Part shown: positions 1-12,515 of the stretch, one piece after another
How the letters are laid out: each line of letters begins with the position of its first letter
Numbering within the stretch: the stretch's first letter is position 1
Assembly (NCBI RefSeq): GCF_008831285.2
Contig: NC_045139.1
Location: 12,870,704-12,934,703, forward strand
Source of the DNA: Nymphaea colorata
Lineage: Eukaryota > Streptophyta > Magnoliopsida > Nymphaeales > Nymphaeaceae
Length of the DNA stretch: 64,000 nucleotides
Direction: 5' to 3'
The notes under the pieces: model-generated
Databases searched by the model: none
What the model saw: only the letters and a program-made list of their open reading frames with translations
What the model was told of the DNA's origin: nothing
Position numbers and translations under genes: made by a program

Positions 1-1835
1 AGCTTCATGGCCAAGCTTAATATAGCTCGAGTTTCGCTCAGCAACCTTGAAAGTTATATTTGCTATTACAACTCATGCAGGTGCCTTAGGATAGCTTTTT
101 GCAATCTATTGAAAAGCCAATACACATTTAATATATGCTCTTTTAATGAAATTAAACAAGTTTCCAAGTGTGATTTCATCCTAACCTGAGCTTAATACAT
201 TTAAGTAAACAAATGGAGAGCCTAAATTTGTTTCAAACACATTCTAGAAATATCAAAGAGTTAATGAATCAAAGATTAACATCAATTTAAGACATCCATC
301 TTTAATATACAAACGAAAGGATACAAAAAGAAGAGATTTCATATCATTAGACCAAGAGAATAAGATTTGCATTATCTAGCATATGAAAAGATTTAAACTT
401 TGTGGTGGAGGTCATGTACGGATTAGTGTCTCATCCATATAAAGCTGCTTTATATATATTGTACTTACCCTCTTGTAGACACTAAAATTAGGGGAGTTCC
501 ATCCCATACAATTAAATGTGTAACAACACCATCTTATAAATGTTTTGCTTAAGTGCAAAAAGACAATCTTAAATCAGGAATGTTTTTCTGGAGAACAAAC
601 AAATTTATTTGAACAAAAAAGATAGTGATGGTCAGGCATATTAATTAATAATTTAATAAATATAATGATGTCCATTGATATTGGATCATCAATGTTTCCA
701 CAGATGCCTCTATTGTAAAAAAGATTTATTGAAAAAAAATAGAAAATTCAATATATCATGTGCAAATGGAATTTCACTTCTTTGATTAATGTCAGTTGCT
801 AGCTTTGATGCCACAAATTTAAATGATTTATCAAACCAATTATTTTGATAGGCTCTAATCGACCATTTGGAATGACATGATTTTGTAACTTTTCATATCC
901 AACTCATTTTTTGAAAATTACTCTGAAAAGAGCAACTTTAATAAAATCCTACAAAGAAAACTTAATTATGTAGATGGCGAAACGAATGTGTGCCCCAACA
1001 TGTGCACATATTTAACAATTTTTTAACACAAAATAGTGGAGGAGCAATAGGAAATTACACTTTTAAATGGAGATGTCACCTGAAGTTGTCCGTGACTAGC
1101 ATATGCATCTATACTAGCAGCAGAAACAGTCAATTTTGACCTTTTGGTTGTTGACAACAACTTAATGGCTAAAGAAATGACCTACACAACCAGCCAATTT
1201 ACCAGAAGCATCAAAACCAAAACCGTAATTATTAACCTAATTTCACTATCTAAAATGAAAACGAAAATGGATGCAAGTGAAACTTAGATTTGAGTGAGAG
1301 ACAATATCATAAGATGGGTTGGAGCAAGCATGTAGTAGGTAACAAGAACACATCACCTGCACATGAACCAAGATAGAATAATGGGCATCTTGTTGTACCA
1401 TGCTATGCACAAGGAACTACTAAGCTTCATATGAATTGACGATAGAATTTATGGATGGCGTTGTCACCAAGAAGGTATCTCGCAGCCAAATTTATGCTGA
1501 TCAACCAGACTGCTGAGCGGCTTCATGTATCCACCACCACAATTAATTCTTTGCTCATGCTTAATAGAGAAAGGGAATACTAAAGTTTTTCCCTTGTTGC
1601 TTAACTTAGTCATAATCTCAGCAGAAATAGCAAAGTATCTACTAGAAACAAGGTGAAAACATTTCATAAAGACATTTGTTGGAAGGAATATTGATGAATT
1701 AAAACTAACCCACTTCCGGATTTAAGAATAAATCCAAATCCAACATCAAAATATGCATATCCAGGCATGCACTATAAAAGACTCCTCTACCTCTAAGTAC
1801 TCCCATATTGCACACTCACACATATACACATATAT

Positions 1836-1838
<3 letters not shown>

Positions 1839-1872
<34 letters not shown>
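1839..1872 (+). repeat. GA microsatellite
   Basis: Uninterrupted (GA)17. Confidence 0.5.
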
Positions 1873-1874
<2 letters not shown>

Positions 1875-3244
1875 AACAGCTTAATATCCAACACTGAGTT
1901 TTTGCTCATTGGTTAGTAGAAGCCTCCAACTAAGACAAATAGACAGATAGAAAAGTAAGTTGAAGTTATACACTTAAAATATGTGTGCTACTTAGACTCA
2001 CAATCCTCATGAACAAGCCAACCATTTAAACATGATCTGAATTCCAATTTCCATAAGTTCAAACAACCAGAGCTAAGAGAGAAATTATGATAGCTTCTTT
2101 CTCTTTTTGCATGTGATAGAGCATTATATGCAGTTTTTTCATCCAAGCACATTCACTTGCTATGATACTCTCCAAATAGTTCCTTTAGTTATGAGAAAAT
2201 AACGGAGATCTCATTATAAGTCACTGCATCTAGAAATCCAAAAAAGCACTGTGAAGAACCAAAGCAGTAGATATGGACAATTGTGAAAGAACAAGAAATG
2301 GAAATAAAGCCAAAGATTACAATGCCTTCAACTTAGAAACAAATATAAATAAGAGCTTAAAAAAAAAGCTCCAAGAGATAAACGAAACCATTCCTAAACA
2401 AATTTCTGAAGGCAGCGTAGGAAGTAAGAGTGCCCAAAGGAAGAATAATGTAGTTGAAAACAAAATAATGCAAACGCATACAAAGTAAGAGCTAGTTAAA
2501 ATCATTTGGAAATAAATTGAATGACATGAAATATTGTCGACACTACATGTTAGGCATGTAGATAAAGCAAGTGTTCTTCATTTTCTTCAGTAATTCTTAT
2601 TCAGCATGACATCTTCATTTCAACATAATTCATATAAAATTTTCTTTCTATCCTCTTTCTGTTACCTTGATGATCCATCCAGTCTATCGACAATCCATCA
2701 AGGAGAGGATGATTGGTAGTTGGTACTTCACAATCCGTACGCTCAAAGGCATCATTGTCCATGTGCATAAGGCTGGACGTAAGTAGATCACCATAAAAAT
2801 GTCTATATAATCTATGTATACTGTTGTGTATAATCTGTAATTTTTTGCTTGTATATGTCTAATTCATATGCTAATTATTAACTAATAGAAGAAAGACGGG
2901 GTGCAGCTGGCAGCAGCCTTGTGGCTACTGCTTATCTCCTTTCCTTTGTAAATGTAATATTCCAATTATTTTTCATGTTGTTTTGATTTTTTTGGTTGTG
3001 AATTTATTCATAAAATAGTGTTGGTGTGTCTAAAATAGGTCTAAGTTATGTTTTCATCACATTATAGTTGGTAATAGGTTCTGCTTTATTGAGATTTATT
3101 TTAATTTGTTTTGTTCAACCATTCCTGTAAGTTACTACGAGCATGTGTAGTTTCTAGCATGAGTCAATGTGTTGTGGGTTTCTATATATGGTTAACATTC
3201 ATGTTCAATTGGGTGCTGTAGCACAAATCTAAGTTTGCATTTTG

Positions 3245-3245
3245 T

Positions 3246-3282
<37 letters not shown>
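3245..3282 (+). repeat. Compound TA/TG microsatellite
   Basis: A TA run passing into a TG run. Confidence 0.5.
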
Positions 3283-5115
3283 ATCGGAACCTGATTTGAA
3301 GCCTGGCATTTGCTGCATGCTCATATCATCACAAATAGATTCTTAGGTTGCATTACACATTCTTTACTTGATTAAAATTTCTGTTGGATCCCGGTGACGA
3401 CCATGGGTTCCAGAGATAGTAGTCTTCACTCATGCCTGATGGTGATTGGATGGCAAGGACATGTGCGGCATGAAGTGAAAAATTTATGGCCATCGTAAGA
3501 GTATGATGAATAACAATTTCCTAATGTAATTAGTTGGGATTTGATAGTTAACAAATTTTAGGAATTTCTGCTTTACAGAGTAATTTAAGGAAGATTTTTT
3601 TTTTTTAAATAACTACTACTTGACTAACATGTCATTCTAGAAAGGAAATTTTTTTTGTATCATATTTGCATATGATCAAGTTAGGTGTTATAATTAGTGC
3701 ATATATATATAAGTTTTAATGTATAATTAGCATGGAAGAGAGAGAGAGAATCCTCTCTAGATCACATCAACAAGGGAAGATTTACTCATTTGATTTTCCC
3801 CGGACTTTTAGGATGGTTAGTTAGGTAGGTCCAGATTTGACACATGATAATGTTTAGAATGTCAAATCAGTTTAAAAAAAAAAAAAAAAACTCCTTCCAA
3901 ATAGATTATTCTGCTAATTAAGATTAAAGTCAATTTAGTCATTTCATAGATGACATCAACACTGGGAAAGGTTTAAAGGTTTTGAATTTTTATTTTTAAA
4001 TGTACTGAGCTAGTTAGTTAATTAGCCAATTAATATAGAAATCTTAATATTTCAGTATTGTAATTTTTTTGACCTAAGTCAATTAAGATAGGACGTCCAT
4101 GATGGCCAACATGCTAAATTCCCTACGACCCACCCAATACTAGTTGGGAATCCTTTTTACGTCAACTTTATGATTGAACACGTAAAATGGCTCAAGAGTC
4201 GAGACTAGTTATAAAAGAGTTTGAAACGACAGAATGGCTGACAACTAGTGGCGATATTTAAGGAAAAAGTCTGGCATCAACCATCGTACTCCAATGTGAT
4301 TGTCAACAGCAATGCATTAAAATTTTCGCGTGGATAAAGTGAAGAGTTCAATACCAAAAGTGAGTTATTTGGCGGCATGAGCAGCAAGGAGAGTTGTCCA
4401 TGAAAGTATAAAAATCGATGACAGTTAGAAGGAATGAGAAGCCATAAAATCTGAGTATGGGCAGTATTAAATACAACCATTGATACTCCCATACTCAAAT
4501 CTTCTATCAACTCATTTCACCTACCATCATCACAACCAACTTTTGTTTCTTTCCCAAACCATAAGGATGTAAAGAATATGATCAACGAGAGTGGTGGTGG
4601 AATGAGGCAAGAAAGTTTAAGTATGAGTAGGCGCAAAAGCAATGATTTTGAACCCAACTTTTGAACCTCTCGCTCTAAGCTTCTCCTTTAACTTATTGCA
4701 CCACTATTGGATTCTTTCTTCTTGTGATGCATAAGAAAGGACGACCCACTCTTGCACTCATATAACATGACTTTGAGCCATGGTAGGTTCTGAGTAACTA
4801 TATTGTAAAACCAATTGCATATTATTGGAAGTTTTGTGTACTTGGAAAAAGATTGGATCCATAAAAGTATACGTTTATATTTTATTCCTCAACATTTTTT
4901 CCCATTGGTATTTCCATATTCAAAAACATTACCATAATTTCAATTTCAGAAGATATATAAATCTAAACTTTTGTTAGTAACAAATAAATATGAAATCAAG
5001 CTTTTTTAAGTTATATAGAGTATAATATTATATGACAACATGACGTGCGCATATTGTAAATCATTAGAGAAAATAGAAAGAAAGCTACAGTACATTTTTT
5101 AGTGTTAGATTTGAA

Positions 5116-5117
<2 letters not shown>

Positions 5118-5168
<51 letters not shown>
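5118..5168 (+). repeat. AT microsatellite
   Basis: About 25 uninterrupted AT units, liable to form a cruciform. Confidence 0.5.
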
Positions 5169-5169
<1 letters not shown>

Positions 5170-7659
5170 CCTATGTAACTTCTCTTTTGTTTAAGGAGAA
5201 ATACAACAATTGACAAATTCAAATGTAAAAGATATTGACTTATATACAATTTATTGCACCTTATTCCTCCTCTTTTGAATGCCTATTGGCTTACAATCTA
5301 GACTCTTGATGCTTTTGTTGGGTACCTATTTAATTTGGTGCAAAACTGTATCAAGCCCGAATCTAATAAAAAGTGAACTCAGAAAAGTCATTGACATGAA
5401 AGCAAAGCCGTCATGTCCAAATGTGACATTTTGACCTTTTGGCATTTCGAAGTTTTCCATCTCAGCATAACTGAAAATGGTTGCCAGATCACATGTGAGC
5501 TAGGAAAAGGGATTAAAGAAATGGGTATATTCACCTAAAACGTGACACACTTTGTACACTTACAATTGTATACACTCATGCTAAGGAAAACCAGATCCCA
5601 CCTCTAGGCTACACTTGATCCAGATCCAATTAATTTTTTTTTTTATCTTTTGTGTTTAGTTTATAATTGGATATTCGATCTAATTTGGAAAGTCCATATG
5701 GATTAGGAACTTTAGTTTCTTTGGAAAGCTCTATTTTTGGTAGTTTGGTGGATAATTTCTTTGGCTGACTTAATTTAAGTATGTTTACCCAAATTAATCT
5801 TCACCAAATAGGAAGCCAAATATCATATTTAACTCTCCGAGAGATTTGATATGACTCATTTGATTTGATGAATTATGAACTTCTTTCCAGATTTCCTTTG
5901 AATTTATTTATTTTTATTTTAGTTTCTTCATATTCCTGCAGTTTCTTTGTGATTTCTTGTTTTCAGATATAATTGTAAAAACTGCATTGTAAGGTAACAT
6001 AGTCTTTGACATTTTGGCAATTGCATTGCGTCAATTTTGTTGTTGTTCCAATTCATTCATTGCCCTTTGTTATAACATACTATGCTATTGGCAACAACTC
6101 ACACTATTTGTTTATGTACAAATTTTTTTGGGAGGAAGCCTTGCATGCAACCTTGATGGAAAAAAAATGACTTGCCTCTGTTTCAATGAAAATAGATGAG
6201 AGTTGTCATGTTGGAAAGAGGATTAACCATTCTTAGTGTCTTCACCAAGGGTAACAACCCCAACGTCCAAATATGAACTTAAAGTCTGAAATGGAATTGA
6301 TTTGATGAAGCTAGATGGACCTTTATGGTGTTGGCTATAACGTACCCAATATGTCGTTATCAACATCGGGTTGTGACATGCAACCAAGTTCTACATGGTA
6401 CATGTAATTTAGAAAATGACTTAGAAAATTTCCATTGCAACATGATTTGAAAGTCAGAGGGAAATTGTATAATTGATGTTCAAAATGAATTTGGAATATG
6501 GGTTTAAAATCGGTTTAGAACATGGCTAGAAAATAAGTTTTTTGATGATTTTAGAAAACAAGTTGAAAATAGCATTTGAAACCAAGTTGTACACTTGAAA
6601 TTTTCAAAATTATGTTAACATCTCATTTGGAATATGTTGGAAATAAACATGCTCATTGAAAAATTATAACCTAAAAGTTACCAAGGCATTCGACGTTCAA
6701 GGAAGAAACTCTCCAAATAACTACATGGTTGGTGTCGAACCCACATTGGTTTGCAAGAGGGTGGTGCATGTGTATGACGACGTTCGCGTATCACCAAAAT
6801 TAGAGAATTGAATGGTCAACGTCAAACTCAACGGGAACAATCCATCAACATCAGGAGGACCTGTAGTAAGAAAATATATGAAAATCCCATCTAGAAAGCA
6901 ACAGAGAGAAAATAAGATATAGCACCTTATTTGTTACAGAAGTGTAACATAGAAAATGTAGATTCAAAAGATGACCTAGAAATGGGGATGAAATCAGCTA
7001 ATGAACCACAAAATTCAAAAATCACAACCTAAGTGCATAGACAAAACATGCCCACGCATAGAAGCACTTCATTGCTAACCCAAAATGGGAATTGCATGTT
7101 GAAACGAGAAGTTGAAATACTAATTTTCTGTAAAACAGGAAAATGATAAACTTGACTCCGATGGCTACTTTGGACCCCTTAGAAACTTATCAAACATGAT
7201 TGGTTTTAGCTAAACTTTACAATGGAGGACTCTCTATATGTGGGACTATGGGGTCCAGATATTAGATTTGAAAAACTGTTCCTGAATAATGAATAGCATG
7301 ATGAGAAAACCACAACAAAAAACATAACATGTAGACACTTCATAACAGTTATACCAAATGGCAGGTTTTGGGATGATGAAAACCCTACCAAATTATCTGA
7401 ATTTGACAGAAAATTTGGGCGATTGACTCTCTGTATATTGGAGAATCAAATCCAACTGATGGATTTGAAAAGCATAGTTTAGTTTAAAACTAAGTATCAT
7501 GAATCTGGTGCATAAAAATAGATTCTGCAGAAAACGACTGTCAACATTATCAAACAGTCTAACTTCGGCCGTTGTTTAACCAGCAAAATTTGCTTAGATT
7601 AACATGAAATCACATGGGTAGAAATATCGGTATATTAAACAAAAAAATACCAGTAAATT

Positions 7660-7915
7660 CACAGAAAAAATATGACCGGGATAGGGGCTATGATTCGATC
7701 AATTGGCCACACAAAACACCTTGGATTATGCTGAAAATTGGCGTGGGCAAATCACAGAAAACATATGACTAGAGTAGGGGCTATGATGTGAGCAATTTGG
7801 GACAACCAATTTTGACAGAAGAGTTGAAGAAAGTTCAGCAGAAATAGGCTTTATGAAATCGACTCAATGACCAGACAAAACACCTTGGATTGTGCTGAAA
7901 ATTGGCGTGGAAAAA
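7660..7915 (+). repeat. Diverged duplicated segments
   Basis: AAAACACCTTGGATTATGCT (about 7714) and AAAACACCTTGGATTGTGCT (about 7880) each precede GAAAATTGGCGTGG. ATAGGGGCTATGAT recurs about 95 bases apart. No gene seen. Confidence 0.5.
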
Positions 7916-8346
7916 CTACACAATACATAACAAACTAACAGTTTTTACATAACATAAATTGAACTTGTTGAACCCGACTTATTGAGTTCCCAAGTTGAAA
8001 AAATTTCAGGACAGAATTTCTACAACCTGTAAATTGCAGAAAACGGGTTCTGAAAACTCATGCGAACTGGTGATCAAAATAAGTAAGATTCCAACGAAAG
8101 TTGATGGAACTTACCAGCTGCATATTTTAAACCGACGGCTAAGAGGCTTTAAATAAAGAGGCTCCCAGTCATCGGTTTTGCAGAAGATCTTTCCTTAGGA
8201 AAAGAAGATTTATTTGAAGAGAACATTTTTCTTGTCTTCTCTTTTTTTTAGTTAATCGGTGCTTTTCATTTTACAAGAACAATTGACAAGTCAAATCTAT
8301 ATTAAATATGTTTTTTGGTATGTACGGGCTGAAACCTTTAAATTTA

Positions 8347-8349
<3 letters not shown>

Positions 8350-8399
<50 letters not shown>
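8350..8399 (+). repeat. AT microsatellite
   Basis: About 25 AT units abutting the palindromic element. Confidence 0.5.
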
Positions 8400-8400
<1 letters not shown>

Positions 8401-8401
<1 letters not shown>

Positions 8402-8505
8402 GCTACACTGCTTCCTAATTTGATCACAAGACAAAAAGGATCAAATTAGGAAGCTCCTAATTTGATCACAAGACAAAAAGGATCAAATTAGGAAGCAGTG
8501 TAGCA
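8401..8505. mobile_element. Small palindromic MITE-like element
   Basis: Perfect 25-bp terminal inverted repeats (outer ends TGCTACACTGCTTCC, 8401-8425 and 8481-8505) enclose two tandem copies of a 42-bp hairpin unit (from about 8412 and 8455). The whole can fold on itself. An AT microsatellite adjoins on the left and the NUMT on the right. No clear target duplication. Confidence 0.5.
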
Positions 8506-8565
8506 CGGAGTCCTTTTCATCGTATCCACGGGGGGATCCCTTTCTTTCCTTGGGCATTTGCAAGT

Positions 8566-8640
8566 GTGCTGCGAGGAGCCAACCCTGGTACGAAAGGACT
8601 GGGTTGGGCTAACCTATGGTGTACCGGTTGTTATGCCAAG
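8566..8640 (+). pseudogene. rrn26 fragment: Mitochondrial LSU (26S) rRNA 3'-end fragment
   Basis: GGTACGAAAGGACTGGGTTGG and ATGGTGTACCGGTTGTTATGCC, seen here in 20-base parts, match the conserved last domain of large-subunit rRNA, mitochondrial type. Flanking sequence leaves the rRNA consensus quickly. Confidence 0.5.
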
Positions 8641-9177
8641 AAAATCAGAAGAATCATTCTCAAGGAGTCTCAAAGATGTACATCTGGACGCAGTTTGCTA
8701 TCTCTCGATAACAGGAAGTACAGGGTTGGCAAAGCCATAGGAATGTTATGGCAAAGAAGAAATCATACTCTGACCTTTGAGACGGAGATCCGAATAACAT
8801 TAACATGAATTGGAAACATCAATGAAATTTGACCTCCTGCGGATCAAGGATATGAGGTCAACTTTTGAGGCTTTGATGTGTAAGGAGCATACAAGATCCC
8901 TCCCTCGTCCTGGTAATTACTTTTTCTAAGAATCCTGTGAACAGCTTCCAAGTGCTTTGTGCAATTGAAAGGTAAGCACACATTTGAAGGATGTGCTAAT
9001 GAAAAGCTTTTGGTTGTTGTCATGACATCAAGGTTTGATGCGCTTTCTACATTACATTAACAACTCTGGCGAAGAGGACGCACACTCTTGCTACGATGCC
9101 TCATCTGTTTTTAGAAAAAATCGAAGAATTTTTGGGAATCCTACAAGATCAATTCTCTCTTTTATCTCTGACAGCCC

Positions 9178-9396
9178 TCATGCCCTAGGCGACACATGTG
9201 CTAGAATGGCCGGGACAAAGGGCCATGATCCCACGAGGGTAAGTTAACTCCAAAAACCCATCCTCAGTTCGGATTGCAGGCTGCAACTCGCCTGCATGAA
9301 GACGGAATGGATATTAATTGCCAGTCAGCTATACGGGGTGAATTCGTTCTCGGGCCTTGTACACCGCCTGTCACTTGATGCCCTGCCTAAGAAAGA
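9178..9396 (+). pseudogene. rrn18 fragment: Mitochondrial SSU (18S) rRNA fragment
   Basis: GGCGACACATGTGCTAGAAT, GGGACAAAGGGCCATGATCC, TCAGTTCGGATTGCAGGCTG and CGGGCCTTGTACACCGCC mark the 3' third of mitochondrial small-subunit rRNA. The fragment has substitutions and small deletions (for example TACACCGCC in place of TACACACCGCC), so it is a pseudogene. Confidence 0.5.
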
Positions 9397-10739
9397 GACC
9401 CAAGTCCTAGTAACCTTGCTAAGTGGTGGTTCAACATGGATTCTGGCGAAGCTTCTATAATGCCGAGAGTGTCTTCAAGTAAGCGAAGCTTCTGGCAAAT
9501 CAAAGTAGACACGACTATAGGGGGTCTCTAGTCTAAATTTCTTATGTTGTGATAGTCGTCAGGCATGATGGGTTGAATGCCAACCACTATGCCAGTGCAG
9601 TGGCTTAGAAAGAGAGCTTCCTAAGAGCAGCGAGTTTTGTAGTCTCTTGTAGGCTCGTGTAGAGGATTACTCTACGTTTGTTGTTAACTGTCTACTCTGG
9701 ATACAACTAGCAAAGCACTTGCAAAGCCCTGACGCGATTTGCAAGTGTCCATCACGTCATGTCACCTAATGAGCAAAGCCCTCTTCACAAGAGGGTTTTG
9801 CTTTGATGTGACCTTCAGAAGCTTCAGCAATTTGAAGTTGCGAGTGCTTTCTAAAAGAAAGGAATGGATGGTCATTGGAAGTGTCATCAAATGGACCAAT
9901 GGTCATTGCAACCCCTGTGCCTTCCATCATGGTCCACCTAACCATCCCATCTTTCTCCAAAGAAGAAGCAACCTGAAGAGTAGTACCAGCTGCTGCACCT
10001 GGCTTGCTCCTTGCTCATGTTTGCTCCCTCACGTAGTCCACAGTGGTAGGCTCAAAGTAGCATCTCGCTTCGCAGCCTTTGTAGCTCATCATTTTTCATA
10101 AGTCCACTCGCTTCGCTTCGCTTTGGCTCTGCCTATAGTTGTGCACTCTAATCCAGTGAAAAAAATGAAGATCATATATAAGGCTGCCAACCAATCGTAT
10201 GTTATAGTATATTTTTTTGTTTTACATCACTAAAAAGCCCACTAAAAATCATGGTCAAGCAACTGTCGTCATCAATATATTACATATCCAAGCATGAAAA
10301 AGAGATAGCAGGTATCCCCTTTCATAATTGCTATTTGCACTCACTCTCGCGCTCAGGGGAGACGGTGCTGCTGCCTAACAGAGAAAACAGAAAAGAAAAT
10401 ATGTTTTGCATTTCATCCTTCTGGCTTGAGGGGTACTGCCTTAATTTTTTTTTTTCCTTTTTCCTTTTGTTTTTCTAAATGCTAGTTAGAAAGAGGTTCA
10501 GGTTGTTGTTTTTTTACGTTAAAACATTTAGTTGTTTCTTTCTGGCATATGACGAAATGGTTGTGATTTGTGAAGATTTCATGGCATATAGTTTCTGGAG
10601 AAGCATATCTCAACATTTTAATGGTCAGTTACAAAGAAGAAAGGATTGCTGTAAAAAACTACTATGGGTTTTGTATGTGGAGAAGGATGCTTTCTATTGT
10701 AGTATTAGTGGAATTGGAAAAAGCAGACTTCCATGTGGG

Positions 10740-12515
10740 TTATATACTCTCCATGGTGCATAAAAATTTCATGCACCTGGTGACCAAAACGTTTTGAGAT
10801 TTGATAAAATACTGACCGAATGATTGCAGTAAATATATGACCAATATACGCTCCTAAACTACAAAGAAGTATCTTCATTGTTTGTCCCACTCATTCATTA
10901 TCTTATACCCATGTCTTCATGTCGTACCCATTATCTTATGTTCATGTCATTATCTTATACCTCTGTAGTTATATCAAACTTCTGTCATTATCTCATATCA
11001 CCTCTCACTGTCATTATCTTAGATGCTATGGGTATGAGATAATGACAGGGGCAAGAGATAATAAGAGAAGTATGAGATACTGTGCATGCCCAATATTAGG
11101 GCATTTAAGTAGATATGCATATTGGTAATGAAGTCCACCCTCTAGCGTGTGCTCGTTATGTACACACAGAACTAGCTATCGGCAAAGTTGATGACCAAAT
11201 ACCAATATTGGATTTCATATATAATGATGGACAATTCGATGCATTTCCTTTTTATTGTCAGGTTGGAGTTGTACAGTAGTGGACTTGGCTTTGATAGAGC
11301 AATAGATGAAAATTTATTCAACAAATCTTCTGAAAGCCGTAAAATATTGTTTGCATAAAATTTTCTACCTACTTTTGAGTGACCTCGACTGAATCTGCTC
11401 ACTAAATGTGATGTTTCAAAAAAAAATTATTGTTTCTGTTTGTCTCAAAATGACTTGGTAACTTTTCTTATAGAACTTGTCTGTGTAAAGGCACAACGGT
11501 TGGAGACCTAGTAGTACAAGATAAGATTTAGTCAATTTCTAGTGTACCAGACTTGATTCGGATCTATATGAATTTTAAGCATACCTACAATATCGTTTTA
11601 AGGTTTTAAACGTTGAGGTTTTCTACAAGTATAAAACTGCAAAATTCTCTTTGACAGGAAAAAGAAGGGAAACTTTTCGGTAAATTATGAAGTAATTAAT
11701 CTTTCAGCCAACAAAAAAAGAAAGATAGCCAAAATTTTAAAAATAAAATACATAAATTTGAAAATAAAAATCAAGTAACTAAAAACTGAAAAAATGAAAA
11801 ATGTGAAAAAACATGACAAAATAAAAAAAAGGGAAAATGGGAGAAAACTGAAAAACAGGAACAAAATGTGAATAAAATATTTTTTTCGTATTTGACATTT
11901 TCAAAAAATATGTTTTTTCACATTTTGTTCAGCCGATCAATTTTTTATTTTATTTTTGTGCCTATGTTATTAACTCTATAATTCTTATAACAACTTTTCA
12001 TGACTTTGTAAATACAGAAAAAAATACCCAATACTTGTAAATAAAGTTGGGCTTCTTGAGTAATGCCCTATTGGACTAGAGTAAGTTCTATACGCCGCTT
12101 CATGTACACCACGAGTGTACGGCAGATGTGGACTCTACTATCAATATGCACATTTACTTCCATGCCCAAACATTGCATATGCACTGCATGAGATGACAAA
12201 TAGGTATCAAATAACGAATAAGTATGAGATCATGTACATCAGATAACAAAAAATTTATGAGATAATGGACGAATGCATGAGATAATGTAAACATATGTAT
12301 GAGATAATGTTTATGAGTTAATGAAATAACAGACGGATGTATGAGATAAATGCATATACAACCTAACAAATTTTACATTTAACGAATCCCTAAATCTTCC
12401 TTTTGCAGTTTTCTTTTTGTCCCTACAAAAGGTTCCATCTTGTATTAATCATGGGTACTTTTTGTCATTATTAAAATGGCACATGAATTTTTATGCATGG
12501 GGATGGTGTATATAA
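10740..12515. mobile_element. Candidate non-autonomous DNA transposon with subterminal arrays
   Basis: Left end TTATATACTCTCCATGGTGC and right end (complement) TTATATACACCATCCCCATG both lead into GCATAAAAATTTCATG-like sequence, an imperfect inverted repeat of about 40 bp. Inside each end the motif CATTATCT/AGATAATG is repeated: as CATTATCT then GAGATAATG at 10880-11075, and as GAGATAATG at 12185-12350. No transposase frame is seen. No convincing target duplication, so superfamily is unassigned. Confidence 0.5.

Larger units (their letters stand above)
1..8349. other. AT-rich sequence without recognisable genes
   Basis: No frame above about 80 codons and none resembling a known protein. It holds the microsatellites and duplicated segments listed separately. 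No tRNA or rRNA gene seen. Confidence 0.5.
8506..10140 (+). other. Nuclear insertion of mitochondrial DNA (NUMT)
   Basis: The stretch contains decayed mitochondrial LSU and SSU rRNA fragments plus non-coding DNA ending in a CGCTTCGCTTCGCTTTGG-type motif common in plant mitochondrial spacers. Changes in conserved rRNA positions show it is old and not functional. The 5' edge abuts the palindromic element at 8401-8505; the 3' edge is approximate. Open frames here (8558-8808, 9035-9247, 9739-10101) are not genes. Confidence 0.5.

Noticed and set aside
8558-10101. Open frames of 60-120 codons in the NUMT
   Set aside because: They overlap mitochondrial rRNA fragments or non-coding mitochondrial sequence and match no protein.
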